DNA from: Tannerella sp.
Lineage (GTDB): Bacteria; Bacteroidota; Bacteroidia; Bacteroidales; Tannerellaceae
Assembly (NCBI GenBank): GCA_031271245.1
Contig: JAISWC010000039.1
Span: 1 to 14,424 of the forward strand
Direction: 5' to 3'
Length of the DNA: 14,424 bases
In this document: positions 6,060 through 13,056 of the stretch, one piece after another
How positions within the stretch are numbered: the first letter of the stretch is position 1
How the letters are laid out: each line of letters starts with the position of its first letter
Program-made: the position numbers and the translations under genes
Notes under the pieces: model-generated
What the model was told of the DNA's origin: nothing
Seen by the model: only the letters and a program-made list of their open reading frames with translations
Database searches by the model: none

Positions 6060-7412
6060 TCATTTAACAGCCGTCGGTTTGGCACGTTTCGTCCATTTCC
6101 ACGACGTGATTTTATGGCCGTACATGGCGTAGAAAATCAGGTAGAGGTAGCTGGGAATCAGTATCCGGTAGGCCTCCCGTACGCCGGAGGTATCCGCTAT
6201 CCACCCGTATATCAGGGGGAGTATGGCGTTGCCGACCAGCCCCATGACCAGCAGGGAAGAGCCGATTTTGGTAAAACGCCCCAGGTTCCGGGTGGCCAGC
6301 GGCCATATCCCGGGAGATACCAGGGCATTGGGCAAGCCCAGCAGGGCCAGGAACCAGATGGATAGGCTGATGGCCTGTCCCTTGAACATCATTTCGCCCG
6401 GCATGAACAGCACGCAGAGCGAAAAGATTAGCCCCGTCACGGTGCATATCCGCAAGGCCCTGGTCTGGCTGATGAATTTTGGGATGCAGACGATGCCGCA
6501 GACGTATCCTATGATGGTGGCTGTCAGTGTATAGGAAGGCAGCGACTTGGCCTTGACCAGATCGAATCCCATGCTGCCGGCATAGTTGATGATGGTGTCG
6601 ATGGCCACTACCTGGTTTCCCACATGCAGAAAGATCGCTATGGCGCCCAGAACCAGGTAGGGGAAGTCGAAAACACTTTTTTTCCCGGCATTGGCCGAGG
6701 CCACTTCCTGGCTTTCCTCTTCGCTATTTATTTCGGGAAGAACGGAATAGCGGATGAAAAGACCCGCGCCCAACAGCAGTATGCCCAGAAAGGCGTATGG
6801 CAGGGCAACCCGGCGTACCAGTTCGTCCAGCGCCGCGTTCCTTGTAACTTCGTCCATGAGGGGAAGCGCGGCAAACAGTTCGCTGTCGGTCACTTTCAGG
6901 GTAAAGGCGGCAAAAATAAGCGGCGACACGATGCCCGCACACTTGTTGCATACCCCCATGATACTCAACCGCTGCGCCGCCCGTTCGATGGGGCCGATGA
7001 TGATAACATACGGGTTGGCGGCGGTTTGCAGCACCGCCAGACCGGCGCCCATGGTGAACAGTCCGACAAGGAAAAGGCCGTAGGTGCGGGTAAAGGCGGC
7101 GGGAACAAACAGTAAGGCGCCCAGCGACAGGGCGAAAAAGCCGAACATGATGCCGCGCTTGAACCCTACCCGTTTCAGCAGCAGGCTTCCTGGCATGGAC
7201 ATCACGAAATAGGCGATGTAGAAGGCGAATGTAACTAAATAGGCTTGTGTGTGTGTTAATTCAAAAGATATTTTGAAGTATGGAATCAATATCGAATTAA
7301 CCCACGACACAAACCCAAATATAAAGAACATGAATGCCAGAATGGCAATTGATAGGATTGTATCCCGTTTAGTCGGCGTCCGGCCGGCAGATGTTTCCTG
7401 TTTGAAAGACAT
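6060..7412 (-). CDS. MFS sugar:H(+) symporter, FucP/GluP family
   Basis: A 450-residue inner-membrane transporter with about 12 hydrophobic segments from residue ~20 to ~440. Family motifs: WVNSILIPYFK (37-47), YLVTFAFYIAYFVMSMPGS in the second helix region, and QTAANPYV (129-136) followed by RAAQRLSIMG, the hallmark of the FucP/GluP/NagP group. Family members bring fucose, glucose/galactose or N-acetylglucosamine into the cell with protons. The carboxylate found in E. coli FucP near the first helix appears to be Ser here (WVNS), as in the Bacteroidetes branch. Since NagA and NagB follow, an N-acetylhexosamine or a derivative is the likely cargo, by inference. A hairpin-bearing 117-bp gap separates it from the upstream oxidoreductase gene. 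Confidence 0.88.
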   Translation of the reverse strand: MSFKQETSAGRTPTKRDTILSIAILAFMFFIFGFVSWVNSILIPYFKISFELTHTQAYLVTFAFYIAYFVMSMPGSLLLKRVGFKRGIMFGFFALSLGALLFVPAAFTRTYGLFLVGLFTMGAGLAVLQTAANPYVIIIGPIERAAQRLSIMGVCNKCAGIVSPLIFAAFTLKVTDSELFAALPLMDEVTRNAALDELVRRVALPYAFLGILLLGAGLFIRYSVLPEINSEEESQEVASANAGKKSVFDFPYLVLGAIAIFLHVGNQVVAIDTIINYAGSMGFDLVKAKSLPSYTLTATIIGYVCGIVCIPKFISQTRALRICTVTGLIFSLCVLFMPGEMMFKGQAISLSIWFLALLGLPNALVSPGIWPLATRNLGRFTKIGSSLLVMGLVGNAILPLIYGWIADTSGVREAYRILIPSYLYLIFYAMYGHKITSWKWTKRAKPTAVK

Positions 7413-7486
7413 ATGATAATTGATGTTTAGTGATGAAAAATGAATGATATGGAACAGCGTTTCGGGGAAAAATACCTCCCGACACA

Positions 7487-7525
7487 GTCGGAAAGATTCT
7501 CCACGCTGTGAGGAAGAAATCCGAC
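7487..7525. other. Intercistronic hairpin
   Basis: GTCGGA (7487-7492) and TCCGAC (7520-7525) pair perfectly, and an inner TTCTCC/GGA(A)GAA helix with one bulge adds to the stem. It lies in the 117-bp gap before the transporter gene, the longest gap within the operon. On the minus strand a second small stem (TCGGG/CCCGA) with a TTTTT tract follows. Such a site could lower or stabilise expression of the distal transporter-nagA-nagB part. This role is inferred. Confidence 0.35.
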
Positions 7526-7529
7526 ACGG

Positions 7530-8555
7530 TCACCATGTTTTTCTTACTTCGTTCAACGCTTTGTTCCATACTTCGCTCAGTTCGACGACGGCGCCGTTTC
7601 TCCGCCGGCTTTCGTGAGCGGCTTCCATGAAGGTAAATATTTCGAGGGTGTCCTTCGACGGCACCGGAGGCTGACCGGTCTGGAAAAAGCGGACAATCTC
7701 CCTGAGCAGCGGGTCGTATCCGCTGTACGTTCCCAACTGTTCAACGCCCTTTTCGCCGAAGGCATATCCTCCATATCCTCTCGCTCCCTTGCGGATACCC
7801 CTGAACGTGCCGATTCGCGCGTCCTCCCATACGCCCGTCACGATGTCGGTGTCGGGGGTATATACGCGCGATACGGTCCGGCATCCGATGCCCATCACCG
7901 TGTACAGCATTTCGATGCCGTGAATGCCGTACCAGAAGAAATCGGAATGGGTGGCCTCCAGCGTGCAGGGGCTGAAGGTGTCTGCGCCCAGCACCTTGCC
8001 GATGCTATTTTCTTTCAGGATGCGGTCCATGTTGGACATGTATCTTAGCGAGGAGGCCGAAAAGACGGGGATGCGGAAGTCTTCCGCCGCGCGGTAAATG
8101 GCGATGGCGTCGGACAGCGACGCGGCTACCGGCTTGTCGATAAATACCGTTTTCCCGGCTTTGAACACTTCCAGCGCCTGCTCCAGATGCAGCCGTCCAT
8201 CGTTGGTTTCCAGCAGGATCACGTCGGTTTCCTTCAGCAGTTCCCGGATGGAGCCGGTGATTTTCACGCCCATGCCTTTTATTTCTTCCGTGTACTGCGG
8301 TATCCGCGAAACGCTGGATTCAATATCCCGGCTGCCGTGGGGATAGGCTGCCGTCACTCTGTAACCGCCGTATTCGGCGGTTTCGCTGTTGAGCGATTTG
8401 GCAAAGGCAATGCTGTGAGAGGTATCCAGTCCGATGATACCCACCCGCAAGCCTTTTTTTACGGGTTCCGCCGATTTTCCCCATAGTGTTTTCGGGGTTA
8501 GCAAACCGGCTCCGGCTATCATGCCGGCTTTGATGAATGTTCGACGATTGGTCAT
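7530..8555 (-). CDS. Tat-exported Gfo/Idh/MocA-family oxidoreductase (341 aa)
   Basis: A 341-residue NAD(P)-dependent dehydrogenase-like protein. The N terminus has a twin-arginine signal: N3-R-R-T-F-I-K9 followed by a hydrophobic stretch (AGMIAGAGLL), predicting folded export by Tat, probably to the periplasm. The Rossmann fold begins at ~36 with G39-I-I-G42-L-D-T-S-H47, a 'GLDTSH' variant of the usual GxGxxG loop. The catalytic motif is D140-K-P (family EKP), and a second-domain His is at H212 in YGIHGIEM. Substrate cannot be deduced. Exported Gfo/Idh proteins in Bacteroidetes typically bind their cofactor tightly and oxidise or isomerise sugars. It is 28 bp downstream of a second, divergent family member in the same operon, so the two may perform successive or complementary steps. 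Confidence 0.9.
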   Translation of the reverse strand: MTNRRTFIKAGMIAGAGLLTPKTLWGKSAEPVKKGLRVGIIGLDTSHSIAFAKSLNSETAEYGGYRVTAAYPHGSRDIESSVSRIPQYTEEIKGMGVKITGSIRELLKETDVILLETNDGRLHLEQALEVFKAGKTVFIDKPVAASLSDAIAIYRAAEDFRIPVFSASSLRYMSNMDRILKENSIGKVLGADTFSPCTLEATHSDFFWYGIHGIEMLYTVMGIGCRTVSRVYTPDTDIVTGVWEDARIGTFRGIRKGARGYGGYAFGEKGVEQLGTYSGYDPLLREIVRFFQTGQPPVPSKDTLEIFTFMEAAHESRRRNGAVVELSEVWNKALNEVRKTW

Positions 8556-8583
8556 ATTCGATGATTTTATGTTAGTAACTGTT

Positions 8584-9921
8584 TTATACGCCGGGTTCCC
8601 ATCCGGGTTCGTAACTCCGGCTCCAGAGGCGCTGCGCCTCCGGGTCGCCGAGGATGTGCCCGGCGGAGGGGTCGATGTCCAGCGTTTTTCCCCGGCGGAG
8701 GGAAATGTTGGCCAGCTGCATCAGCAGGGCGCATTGATGTCCGTCTTCGATGGCGACGTTTTGTCGCGTACCTTTCCGGATGGCGTCGAAAAAGTTCACG
8801 ATATGGATGGCGTCCAGTTGCTGCGTGGGATTGACCCGGTTCTGCGGGTTAATCGCGATGTCGCTTTTCGTTTCGCCGACTAATTTCCCACCTTTGTCGA
8901 AAATCCGGTAGTCGTTTCCTCCGGAGATGTGCATGCTTCCGGCATCGCCGTAAAAGACTGCGCCGACGGCGCCGCCTTCGATGTGCTTTCCGCTGCAGCT
9001 GTGTCCTTCCCACAGCAGGGTGGCTTCGTCTCCATACTGGAAATTGACGGTCTGCGTATCCGGCGTTTCCCAGTCGTCGCGGTAGAAGTAGCGCCCTCCC
9101 AGCGAACTTACTTTCGTGGGATATTTCAGGTTCATCCCCCAGCAGAGCAAATCAATTATGTGCGTGCCGTTGTTCAGCGTTTCGGCCGTGCCCCAGTGCC
9201 AGAACCAGTGCCAGTTGTAGTGCACGATATTGTCCCTGTAGGCCGTGCGGGGCGCCGGGCCTTGCCACAGGTCCCAGTCCAGCCATTCCGGCGCTGCGGT
9301 CGCTCTGCCGGTTCCGATGCCGGGACGGCTGTTCACGTACCATCCCTTGCCGAAATGCACTTTGCCGATGGCGCCGTCCTGCACCAGCCGGATGGCTTCC
9401 CGTACCCTCGGCCACGAGCGGCGCTGGGTGCCGACCTGCACTACCTTGCCGTACCTGGCGACGGCTTCCACCAGCATTTCGCCTTCGCGGGGATTGTGGC
9501 TGACCGGTTTCTCCAGATAGACATGTTTGCCTGCCTGCAAAGCCAGCAGCGCTGCCGGCGTGTGCCAGTGGTCGGGCGTGGCAATGACGACGGCGTCCAC
9601 GTTTTTGTCTTCCAGCGCCCGGCGGAAATCCTTTTCGCCTTTGGGCGTTTTCTGCTGAATCTTCTTCACGTCGGCCACGCACTTTTCAATCGCCCGGCTG
9701 TCCACATCGCAGACGGTGACTACTTCACACTGCGCCTGACCGGCGAAGTTCTGCGCCAGGGCGTTGCCGCGGCTGTTCACGCCGATAACGGCTACGCGAA
9801 TCCGTTCGCCTGCGCCTGCCATACGGCTGTATCCGGCTGCGTCCCAACTCGGAAGCAGGCCTCCTGCCGCCAGTCCGATAGCGCCGGTTTTCCTTATAAA
9901 TTCTCTTCTGGATACGTTCAT
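8584..9921 (-). CDS. Tat-exported Gfo/Idh/MocA-family oxidoreductase (445 aa)
   Basis: A 445-residue protein with a twin-arginine signal: S4-R-R-E-F-I-R10, then a Gly/Ala/Leu-rich stretch. The Rossmann domain starts at ~41 (VAVIGVNSRG, with G47 and the glycine-rich loop to G52), CDVD follows the second strand, and ATPDHWH (114-120) and E137-K-P139 form the catalytic region. The longer C-terminal domain carries YNWHWFWHWGTAETLNNGTH with H254 and D257, typical of the large secreted Gfo/Idh group. GH109 enzymes, which cleave N-acetylhexosaminides by an NAD-dependent mechanism, belong to this superfamily. With nagA and nagB-like genes downstream, a GH109-like activity is a reasonable hypothesis, but not one the sequence proves. 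39 bp downstream of the lipoprotein gene. Confidence 0.9.
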   Translation of the reverse strand: MNVSRREFIRKTGAIGLAAGGLLPSWDAAGYSRMAGAGERIRVAVIGVNSRGNALAQNFAGQAQCEVVTVCDVDSRAIEKCVADVKKIQQKTPKGEKDFRRALEDKNVDAVVIATPDHWHTPAALLALQAGKHVYLEKPVSHNPREGEMLVEAVARYGKVVQVGTQRRSWPRVREAIRLVQDGAIGKVHFGKGWYVNSRPGIGTGRATAAPEWLDWDLWQGPAPRTAYRDNIVHYNWHWFWHWGTAETLNNGTHIIDLLCWGMNLKYPTKVSSLGGRYFYRDDWETPDTQTVNFQYGDEATLLWEGHSCSGKHIEGGAVGAVFYGDAGSMHISGGNDYRIFDKGGKLVGETKSDIAINPQNRVNPTQQLDAIHIVNFFDAIRKGTRQNVAIEDGHQCALLMQLANISLRRGKTLDIDPSAGHILGDPEAQRLWSRSYEPGWEPGV

Positions 9922-9960
9922 TTCTCTTCGATTTTATGATTTTGATTCATTTTCCTGCCG

Positions 9961-11325
9961 TCAGGGGAATGTGATTTTCACCAGGTCTTCGATTTCCTTT
10001 CCTTCGTGCATGAAGCGCGCCAGGGTGTACACATTGCCGGCCTGGTCCTGCGCGATGGAATTGACGTAGGTAGGCCGTTCACCGTCGGCGTAGAAGATGG
10101 CGCCGTGATCACGGTATTCCCGCTTCGGAATGTTGAAAGTCACCAGATGCAGATTTTCCAGTCCCCGTGCAGCGCCCATCGCTATTTTGTCCACGCCTTT
10201 CACGCGCTGGCCGTCGCGGTAGATGGGGCCGCCGGTAAGGTAGTAAATGGTATGGTCTTTGCCCAACATGTAACCCAGGTATCCGTAGCTGAACTGGTCG
10301 TACATACCGCTCTTTTTCGAGGGCTCGGAGACTATGCGCTCCACGATTTCGACCGTTTTGGCCTTCGGGTCAAAGCGGAACAGGTAACCCGAATTGCCAT
10401 GCACGCCGTAGGCCACGTTTTCCGGCTCATACCAGAAGATTTTCCGCCAGTTGTACGACATGCTGCCGGCGCCGGTGTAGTCGTACGTCCCGAAGTAGTC
10501 GAGCCGCAAATCTACGTCGTCCAGCTTTTGGGGCGCCTCCATGCCAGGACGGTAATAAAAAATATCGCCTTCCGCCACGGAATAGTAGGCCGTACCGTCG
10601 CGCGGGTCAACGAACATCGACCGGCAAATCACGCGGTAATCCTTCCCGATGACGCCCGCTTCGCCCTGTTCGCTGATCAGTCCCAGTTCTTTCAGCTGAC
10701 CGCTGTTCAGGTCATAATCCAGGAAATAGCCTTTGGGCCACGTGATGCCGAAAAGATGACCGTGTGTTTTGTCCATCGTCATTGTGATGATGCCTTCGCC
10801 GTAGGGCGCCAGCGCCAAATCTTCAATCTTGCCGCTTTGCATGTCGTAGGCCGTGAAATGGCCACCGGGGTAAAGCGCGTAGCCTTCCGGCGCGTGTTGC
10901 GGCAGCGATTCCGCGCCTTCAATCATTTCGTAGTAACCTACGTGCGTGGCGAAATAGAGTTTCCCGTTGTGTTCGTAGAACTCGACATGACTCTTGCCCT
11001 GTGCGATGGCGTTTTTCTCGCCCACCGCCTCCGACAGGTCGGCAATGAACTTCGTCCGGTCGGTTGCCGGGTCGTAGACGTAAAACTGTCCGCCCACGTC
11101 GTGCCTTGCCGACGAGAGCACGTAGTAAATCTTCCCGTCACCGGCCGCCGAGATGGCGTTGTACGTGTCGTGTGCATCGGCAATACCGGAATAATAGTGT
11201 TTGGCCGTCAGCGGCTGTTCCGCCTCCGGTGCAACGGCCCGATTAGCCGGCCCGGTACAGCCTGCGACGACAATCAGGATGCCCACGACGGCGGCAGCCG
11301 GTTTTGAAAGTATTGTCTTCTTCAT
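9961..11325 (-). CDS. Lipoprotein with predicted beta-propeller repeats
   Basis: About 454 residues. An in-frame GTG lies one codon upstream, but the ATG at 11323-11325 (MKKTIL) fits a signal peptide better. The lipobox is V-A-G-C23, so the protein should be lipid-anchored in the envelope. The mature part has recurring strands of the form G-K-(I/L)-Y-(Y/F) and Y-D-(L/P)-x-(S/T)-G (for example GKIYYVLSS, FYVYDPATD, GKLYFATH, YFLDYDLNSG, YLFRFDPKA), typical of propeller blades. I do not recognise a named family. Related secreted propellers in Bacteroidetes and Planctomycetes sit in carbohydrate loci. It is the first gene of the six-gene operon and precedes the two exported oxidoreductases, so it may bind the same substrate or be a lyase or hydrolase on a propeller scaffold. 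Function unknown. Confidence 0.8.
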   Translation of the reverse strand: MKKTILSKPAAAVVGILIVVAGCTGPANRAVAPEAEQPLTAKHYYSGIADAHDTYNAISAAGDGKIYYVLSSARHDVGGQFYVYDPATDRTKFIADLSEAVGEKNAIAQGKSHVEFYEHNGKLYFATHVGYYEMIEGAESLPQHAPEGYALYPGGHFTAYDMQSGKIEDLALAPYGEGIITMTMDKTHGHLFGITWPKGYFLDYDLNSGQLKELGLISEQGEAGVIGKDYRVICRSMFVDPRDGTAYYSVAEGDIFYYRPGMEAPQKLDDVDLRLDYFGTYDYTGAGSMSYNWRKIFWYEPENVAYGVHGNSGYLFRFDPKAKTVEIVERIVSEPSKKSGMYDQFSYGYLGYMLGKDHTIYYLTGGPIYRDGQRVKGVDKIAMGAARGLENLHLVTFNIPKREYRDHGAIFYADGERPTYVNSIAQDQAGNVYTLARFMHEGKEIEDLVKITFP

Positions 11326-11366
11326 CACTTTATTTCATCATTATGGATTAAATCCGTTTGCTACCC

Positions 11367-11389
11367 TATGGTTATTGCTTTTAACCATA
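11367..11389. promoter_or_regulatory. Perfect 8-bp inverted repeat in the operon leader
   Basis: TATGGTTA (11367-11374), 7-nt spacer, TAACCATA (11382-11389). It lies between the candidate promoter and the first start codon of the operon, where it could be an operator for a dimeric regulator or an RNA hairpin in the leader. No regulator gene is adjacent. Confidence 0.35.
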
Positions 11390-11411
11390 ACTTGCTTACG
11401 GTAAATCGGCG

Positions 11412-11419
11412 CAAAGGAA
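11412..11419 (-). promoter_or_regulatory. Candidate -7 box of the amino-sugar operon
   Basis: On the minus strand TTCCTTTG followed by GC matches the Bacteroidetes -7 element TAnnTTTG at 7 of 8 positions. No clear TTTG is seen ~19 bp upstream. Predicted transcription start near 11404, giving a leader of about 80 nt. Confidence 0.35.
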
Positions 11420-11471
11420 AGAAATATCATGAGATTGAAATAGCTTATTTACGAAAATCAATCCTCAAAAA

Positions 11472-11698
11472 GCGTCTATTTTCAGTTCAAACGGTCGCGA
11501 TGGATATTAGAAAACCCTTATTTTCGGCAAGTTTCCTTTAGTAGTTCGCGAGTCCCCCCTCAGTCCCTCCTTATTTCATTCACATAGAATTAAGATAAAT
11601 AAGGGTCGGGAGAAAGAGGACTCCAATGCTACTAAGGGAACTTGGGATGAATAAGGGTTTTGACAGTCAGCGCGACTGTCTGAATTGAAAATCGACGC
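11472..11698. repeat. 227-bp imperfect palindrome (MITE-like)
   Basis: Two arms of about 105 nt fold on each other with a ~20-nt loop (11577-11596). The ends pair (GCGTCTATTTTCA against the complement of TGAAAATCGACGC); the middle has a perfect 12-bp match (AAAACCCTTATT at 11511 and its complement ending at 11661); the inner parts pair as CCTTAGTAG/CTACTAAGG, GAGTCC/GGACTC and CTTATTT/AAATAAG. Several small indels and mismatches show decay. It contains no coding frame and no evident target-site duplication. It resembles a degenerate miniature inverted-repeat element or a long non-coding hairpin. Confidence 0.75.
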
Positions 11699-11716
11699 AG
11701 TCAAATGCACCTTTAT

Positions 11717-11756
11717 ACAGAGAGACACGGAGAAGACACAGAGTTCCACAGAGAAA
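11717..11756. repeat. CACAGAGA-type low-complexity repeat
   Basis: A short run of repeated words: acagagagacacgg, agacacagag, ttccacagagaaaa. In my recollection such CACAGAGACACAGAG tracts are widespread intergenic repeats that often flank GxxExxY or four-helix-bundle genes. No such gene is left here. It lies just before the headless copy of the dispersed repeat. Confidence 0.45.
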
Positions 11757-11771
11757 AGTGACTGTTCAACT

Positions 11772-11918
11772 GAAAGTCCAAGAAATTTACGACCGCCTGC
11801 ACTACAAATCGCGTCCCTACTCCGAACGAAAATTTGTAGTACACAAATCAGCATTTGAAAAAATGGATGTCGTTGATGTTAGGAAATTTGTGTCGTAACG
11901 GGTTGAAATATGGGTTAA
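11772..11918 (+). pseudogene. Headless copy of the unknown small ORF (147-bp repeat, copy 2)
   Basis: Repeat of 964-1110. The frame KVQEIYDRLHYKSRPYS is kept to a stop at the same place (TAA, ending 11898), but upstream of the repeat boundary the sequence is unrelated and offers no nearby ATG in frame, so this copy is a 5'-truncated remnant. Nine substitutions separate the copies, clustered toward the 3' end. It is followed directly by the short DUF6140-like ORF, a gene absent after copy 1. Confidence 0.7.
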
Positions 11919-11927
11919 AACTATAAT

Positions 11928-12044
11928 ATGGCAAGGGTATTTAAAGTAACACCCAAGCGTGTAAAAAGGACAAACGCTACGGTATTGACACCTGACATGT
12001 CGATAGTCGTAACGACAACAATTTTATGGACAAAAGGCCTTTGA
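11928..12044 (+). pseudogene. Truncated DUF6140-like ORF (38 aa)
   Basis: ATG at 11928 (MARVFKVTPKRVKR) to TGA at 12042-12044. The segments ARVFKVTPKR and LTPDMSIVVTT resemble the N terminus of small Bacteroidetes proteins annotated DUF6140, which are usually about twice this length; after VVTT the similarity stops. I take it as a 3'-truncated remnant. Start is 10 bp after the end of the dispersed repeat. The family assignment is from memory and uncertain. Confidence 0.4.
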
Positions 12045-12061
12045 ATCTTTGAATTATTTTG

Positions 12062-12544
12062 TCACAGCAGCAATTCCCAGTCGCCCACGTCGACCCAGAT
12101 ATCCAGTTTCCAACCGACTTCCCGGAAATGGGAGACTTTCTCGAACCCCAGACTCTCGTGCAGCCGGATACTTTCGGGATTGGGAATGGAAATACAGGCG
12201 ACTACCGCATGAATATCCATTTGCCGCAGCAATTCAATCTGTTGCGTCATCAGGCTGCGACCGATGCCCCTGTTGCGCAGGCCGGGATCGACATACACGG
12301 TCGATTCCGCCGTCCGGTGATAGGCGCTCCGTTTTTTCCACTGTGCGGCATGACAGTATCCGGCCACCCGCCCGTCGATCTCGTATACATGATAGGGATA
12401 GTCCGACGAAATGGCGGCGATTCGCTGCCGCATCTCCGCCGTCGAAACGGTTTCCGTCTCAAACGTGATGATGGTTTTCTCGACATAGTAGTTGTAGATG
12501 CCGACGATCGCTTCCGCGTCCTGTTCTGTTACTTTACGTATCAT
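12062..12544 (-). CDS. GNAT N-acetyltransferase, phosphinothricin/methionine-sulfoximine type
   Basis: A 160-residue cytoplasmic acetyltransferase. It begins IRKVTEQDAEAIVGIYNYYVEKTIITFE, the usual start of the PAT/MnaT (YncA) group. The catalytic-type Glu is E80 in RTAESTVYVDP. The acetyl-CoA pyrophosphate loop is R90-N-R-G-I-G95, followed by a typical helix. N122-P-E-S-I-R-L-H-E-S-L-G-F is the conserved C-terminal motif. Members acetylate the amino group of methionine sulfone, sulfoximine or phosphinothricin, or related small amines; the real substrate here is unknown. It lies 24 bp after the HsdR_N-domain gene and is probably co-transcribed with it. Confidence 0.9.
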   Translation of the reverse strand: MIRKVTEQDAEAIVGIYNYYVEKTIITFETETVSTAEMRQRIAAISSDYPYHVYEIDGRVAGYCHAAQWKKRSAYHRTAESTVYVDPGLRNRGIGRSLMTQQIELLRQMDIHAVVACISIPNPESIRLHESLGFEKVSHFREVGWKLDIWVDVGDWELLL

Positions 12545-12568
12545 GATTTTTCATTTTAACATTTCAAA

Positions 12569-13027
12569 CTATAAGTTTCCCAACGCATCGTAGGCCGGGA
12601 TTTCTTTCAAATAGGCATAACTCCGTTTTTCATAATCGATCCGGCAGCAGTAATGTTCCAGTCCGTTGGTGACTATCAGGCATTTCACGCGCAGGGAAAG
12701 ATTGTATCGGGCAATCTGCTCGAACACCTGCTGCGTGACCGGCACGGACGGTGCCTTGTATTCCACAATGGCCAGCGGTTCCAGATAGAGGTTGTACACC
12801 ACTGTGTCGCACCGCCGGGCGAGTTGCTCCAGTGCGATGGTCACCTCGTTGGCCAGCAACGCTTCCGGATAGTTTTTCTCCGTCACCAGGTAGTTCACAA
12901 AATGTTGCCGAACCCATTCCTCCGGAGTCAGGGCTACATTTTTTCGCCGCAAGGGGTCGAAAATGAAAGATTTCCCGTCTTTCCGGGACACTTTCGGATG
13001 ATAGATCGGCAGATGGAGTGGTTGCAT
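12569..13027 (-). CDS. HsdR N-terminal-domain protein (PD-(D/E)XK nuclease-like), solitary
   Basis: A 152-residue protein equal to the N-terminal nuclease domain of type I restriction subunits (HSDR_N), without helicase parts and with no hsdM or hsdS nearby. Motifs: LTPEEWVRQHFVNYL (33-47), E61 in ANEVTI, D74 in RRCDTVVY, and E89-Y-K91 in AIVEYKAP, giving the D...ExK metal site. An upstream in-frame ATG at 13067-13069 would add 14 residues (MRTFERTNLANKKE). I reject it because a good promoter -7 box (13057-13064) lies downstream of that codon and family members begin with the MQPLHLP-type sequence. In Bacteroidetes this small gene commonly stands next to holA, as here. Its role is unknown to me; restriction is unlikely. 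Confidence 0.88.
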   Translation of the reverse strand: MQPLHLPIYHPKVSRKDGKSFIFDPLRRKNVALTPEEWVRQHFVNYLVTEKNYPEALLANEVTIALEQLARRCDTVVYNLYLEPLAIVEYKAPSVPVTQQVFEQIARYNLSLRVKCLIVTNGLEHYCCRIDYEKRSYAYLKEIPAYDALGNL

Positions 13028-13050
13028 CTCTTTTTTATTTGCTAAATTTG
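13021..13050 (+). promoter_or_regulatory. Promoter of holA
   Basis: GTTG (13021-13024; consensus TTTG) and TAAATTTG (13043-13050; consensus TAnnTTTG) with an 18-bp spacer match the Bacteroidetes promoter. Predicted transcription start is near 13057, with a leader of about 48 nt to the ATG at 13105. Confidence 0.6.
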
Positions 13051-13056
13051 TCCGTT

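Noticed and set aside
8929..9939. 336-codon plus-strand frame opposite the 445-residue Gfo/Idh gene
   Set aside because: No motifs; it mirrors a well-supported oxidoreductase gene with intact Tat signal and EKP motif.
10006..11307. Long open frame (433 codons) on the plus strand opposite the propeller lipoprotein
   Set aside because: The minus-strand frame has a clear lipobox and propeller strands. The plus frame has a Val/Arg/Phe-rich composition typical of antisense translation.
964..11918. Composite transposon with the block between the 147-bp repeats as cargo
   Set aside because: No transposase or terminal inverted repeats in the repeats themselves; kept only as a recombination and insertion-history observation.
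12062..12544. Antibiotic- or herbicide-resistance gene
   Set aside because: The phosphinothricin-acetyltransferase-like family mostly consists of housekeeping amine or amino-acid-analogue acetyltransferases; nothing here shows a resistance role.
12569..13027. Type I restriction-modification system
   Set aside because: Only the HsdR N-terminal nuclease domain is present, with no helicase, hsdM or hsdS; the holA neighbourhood is the standard one for this solitary protein.
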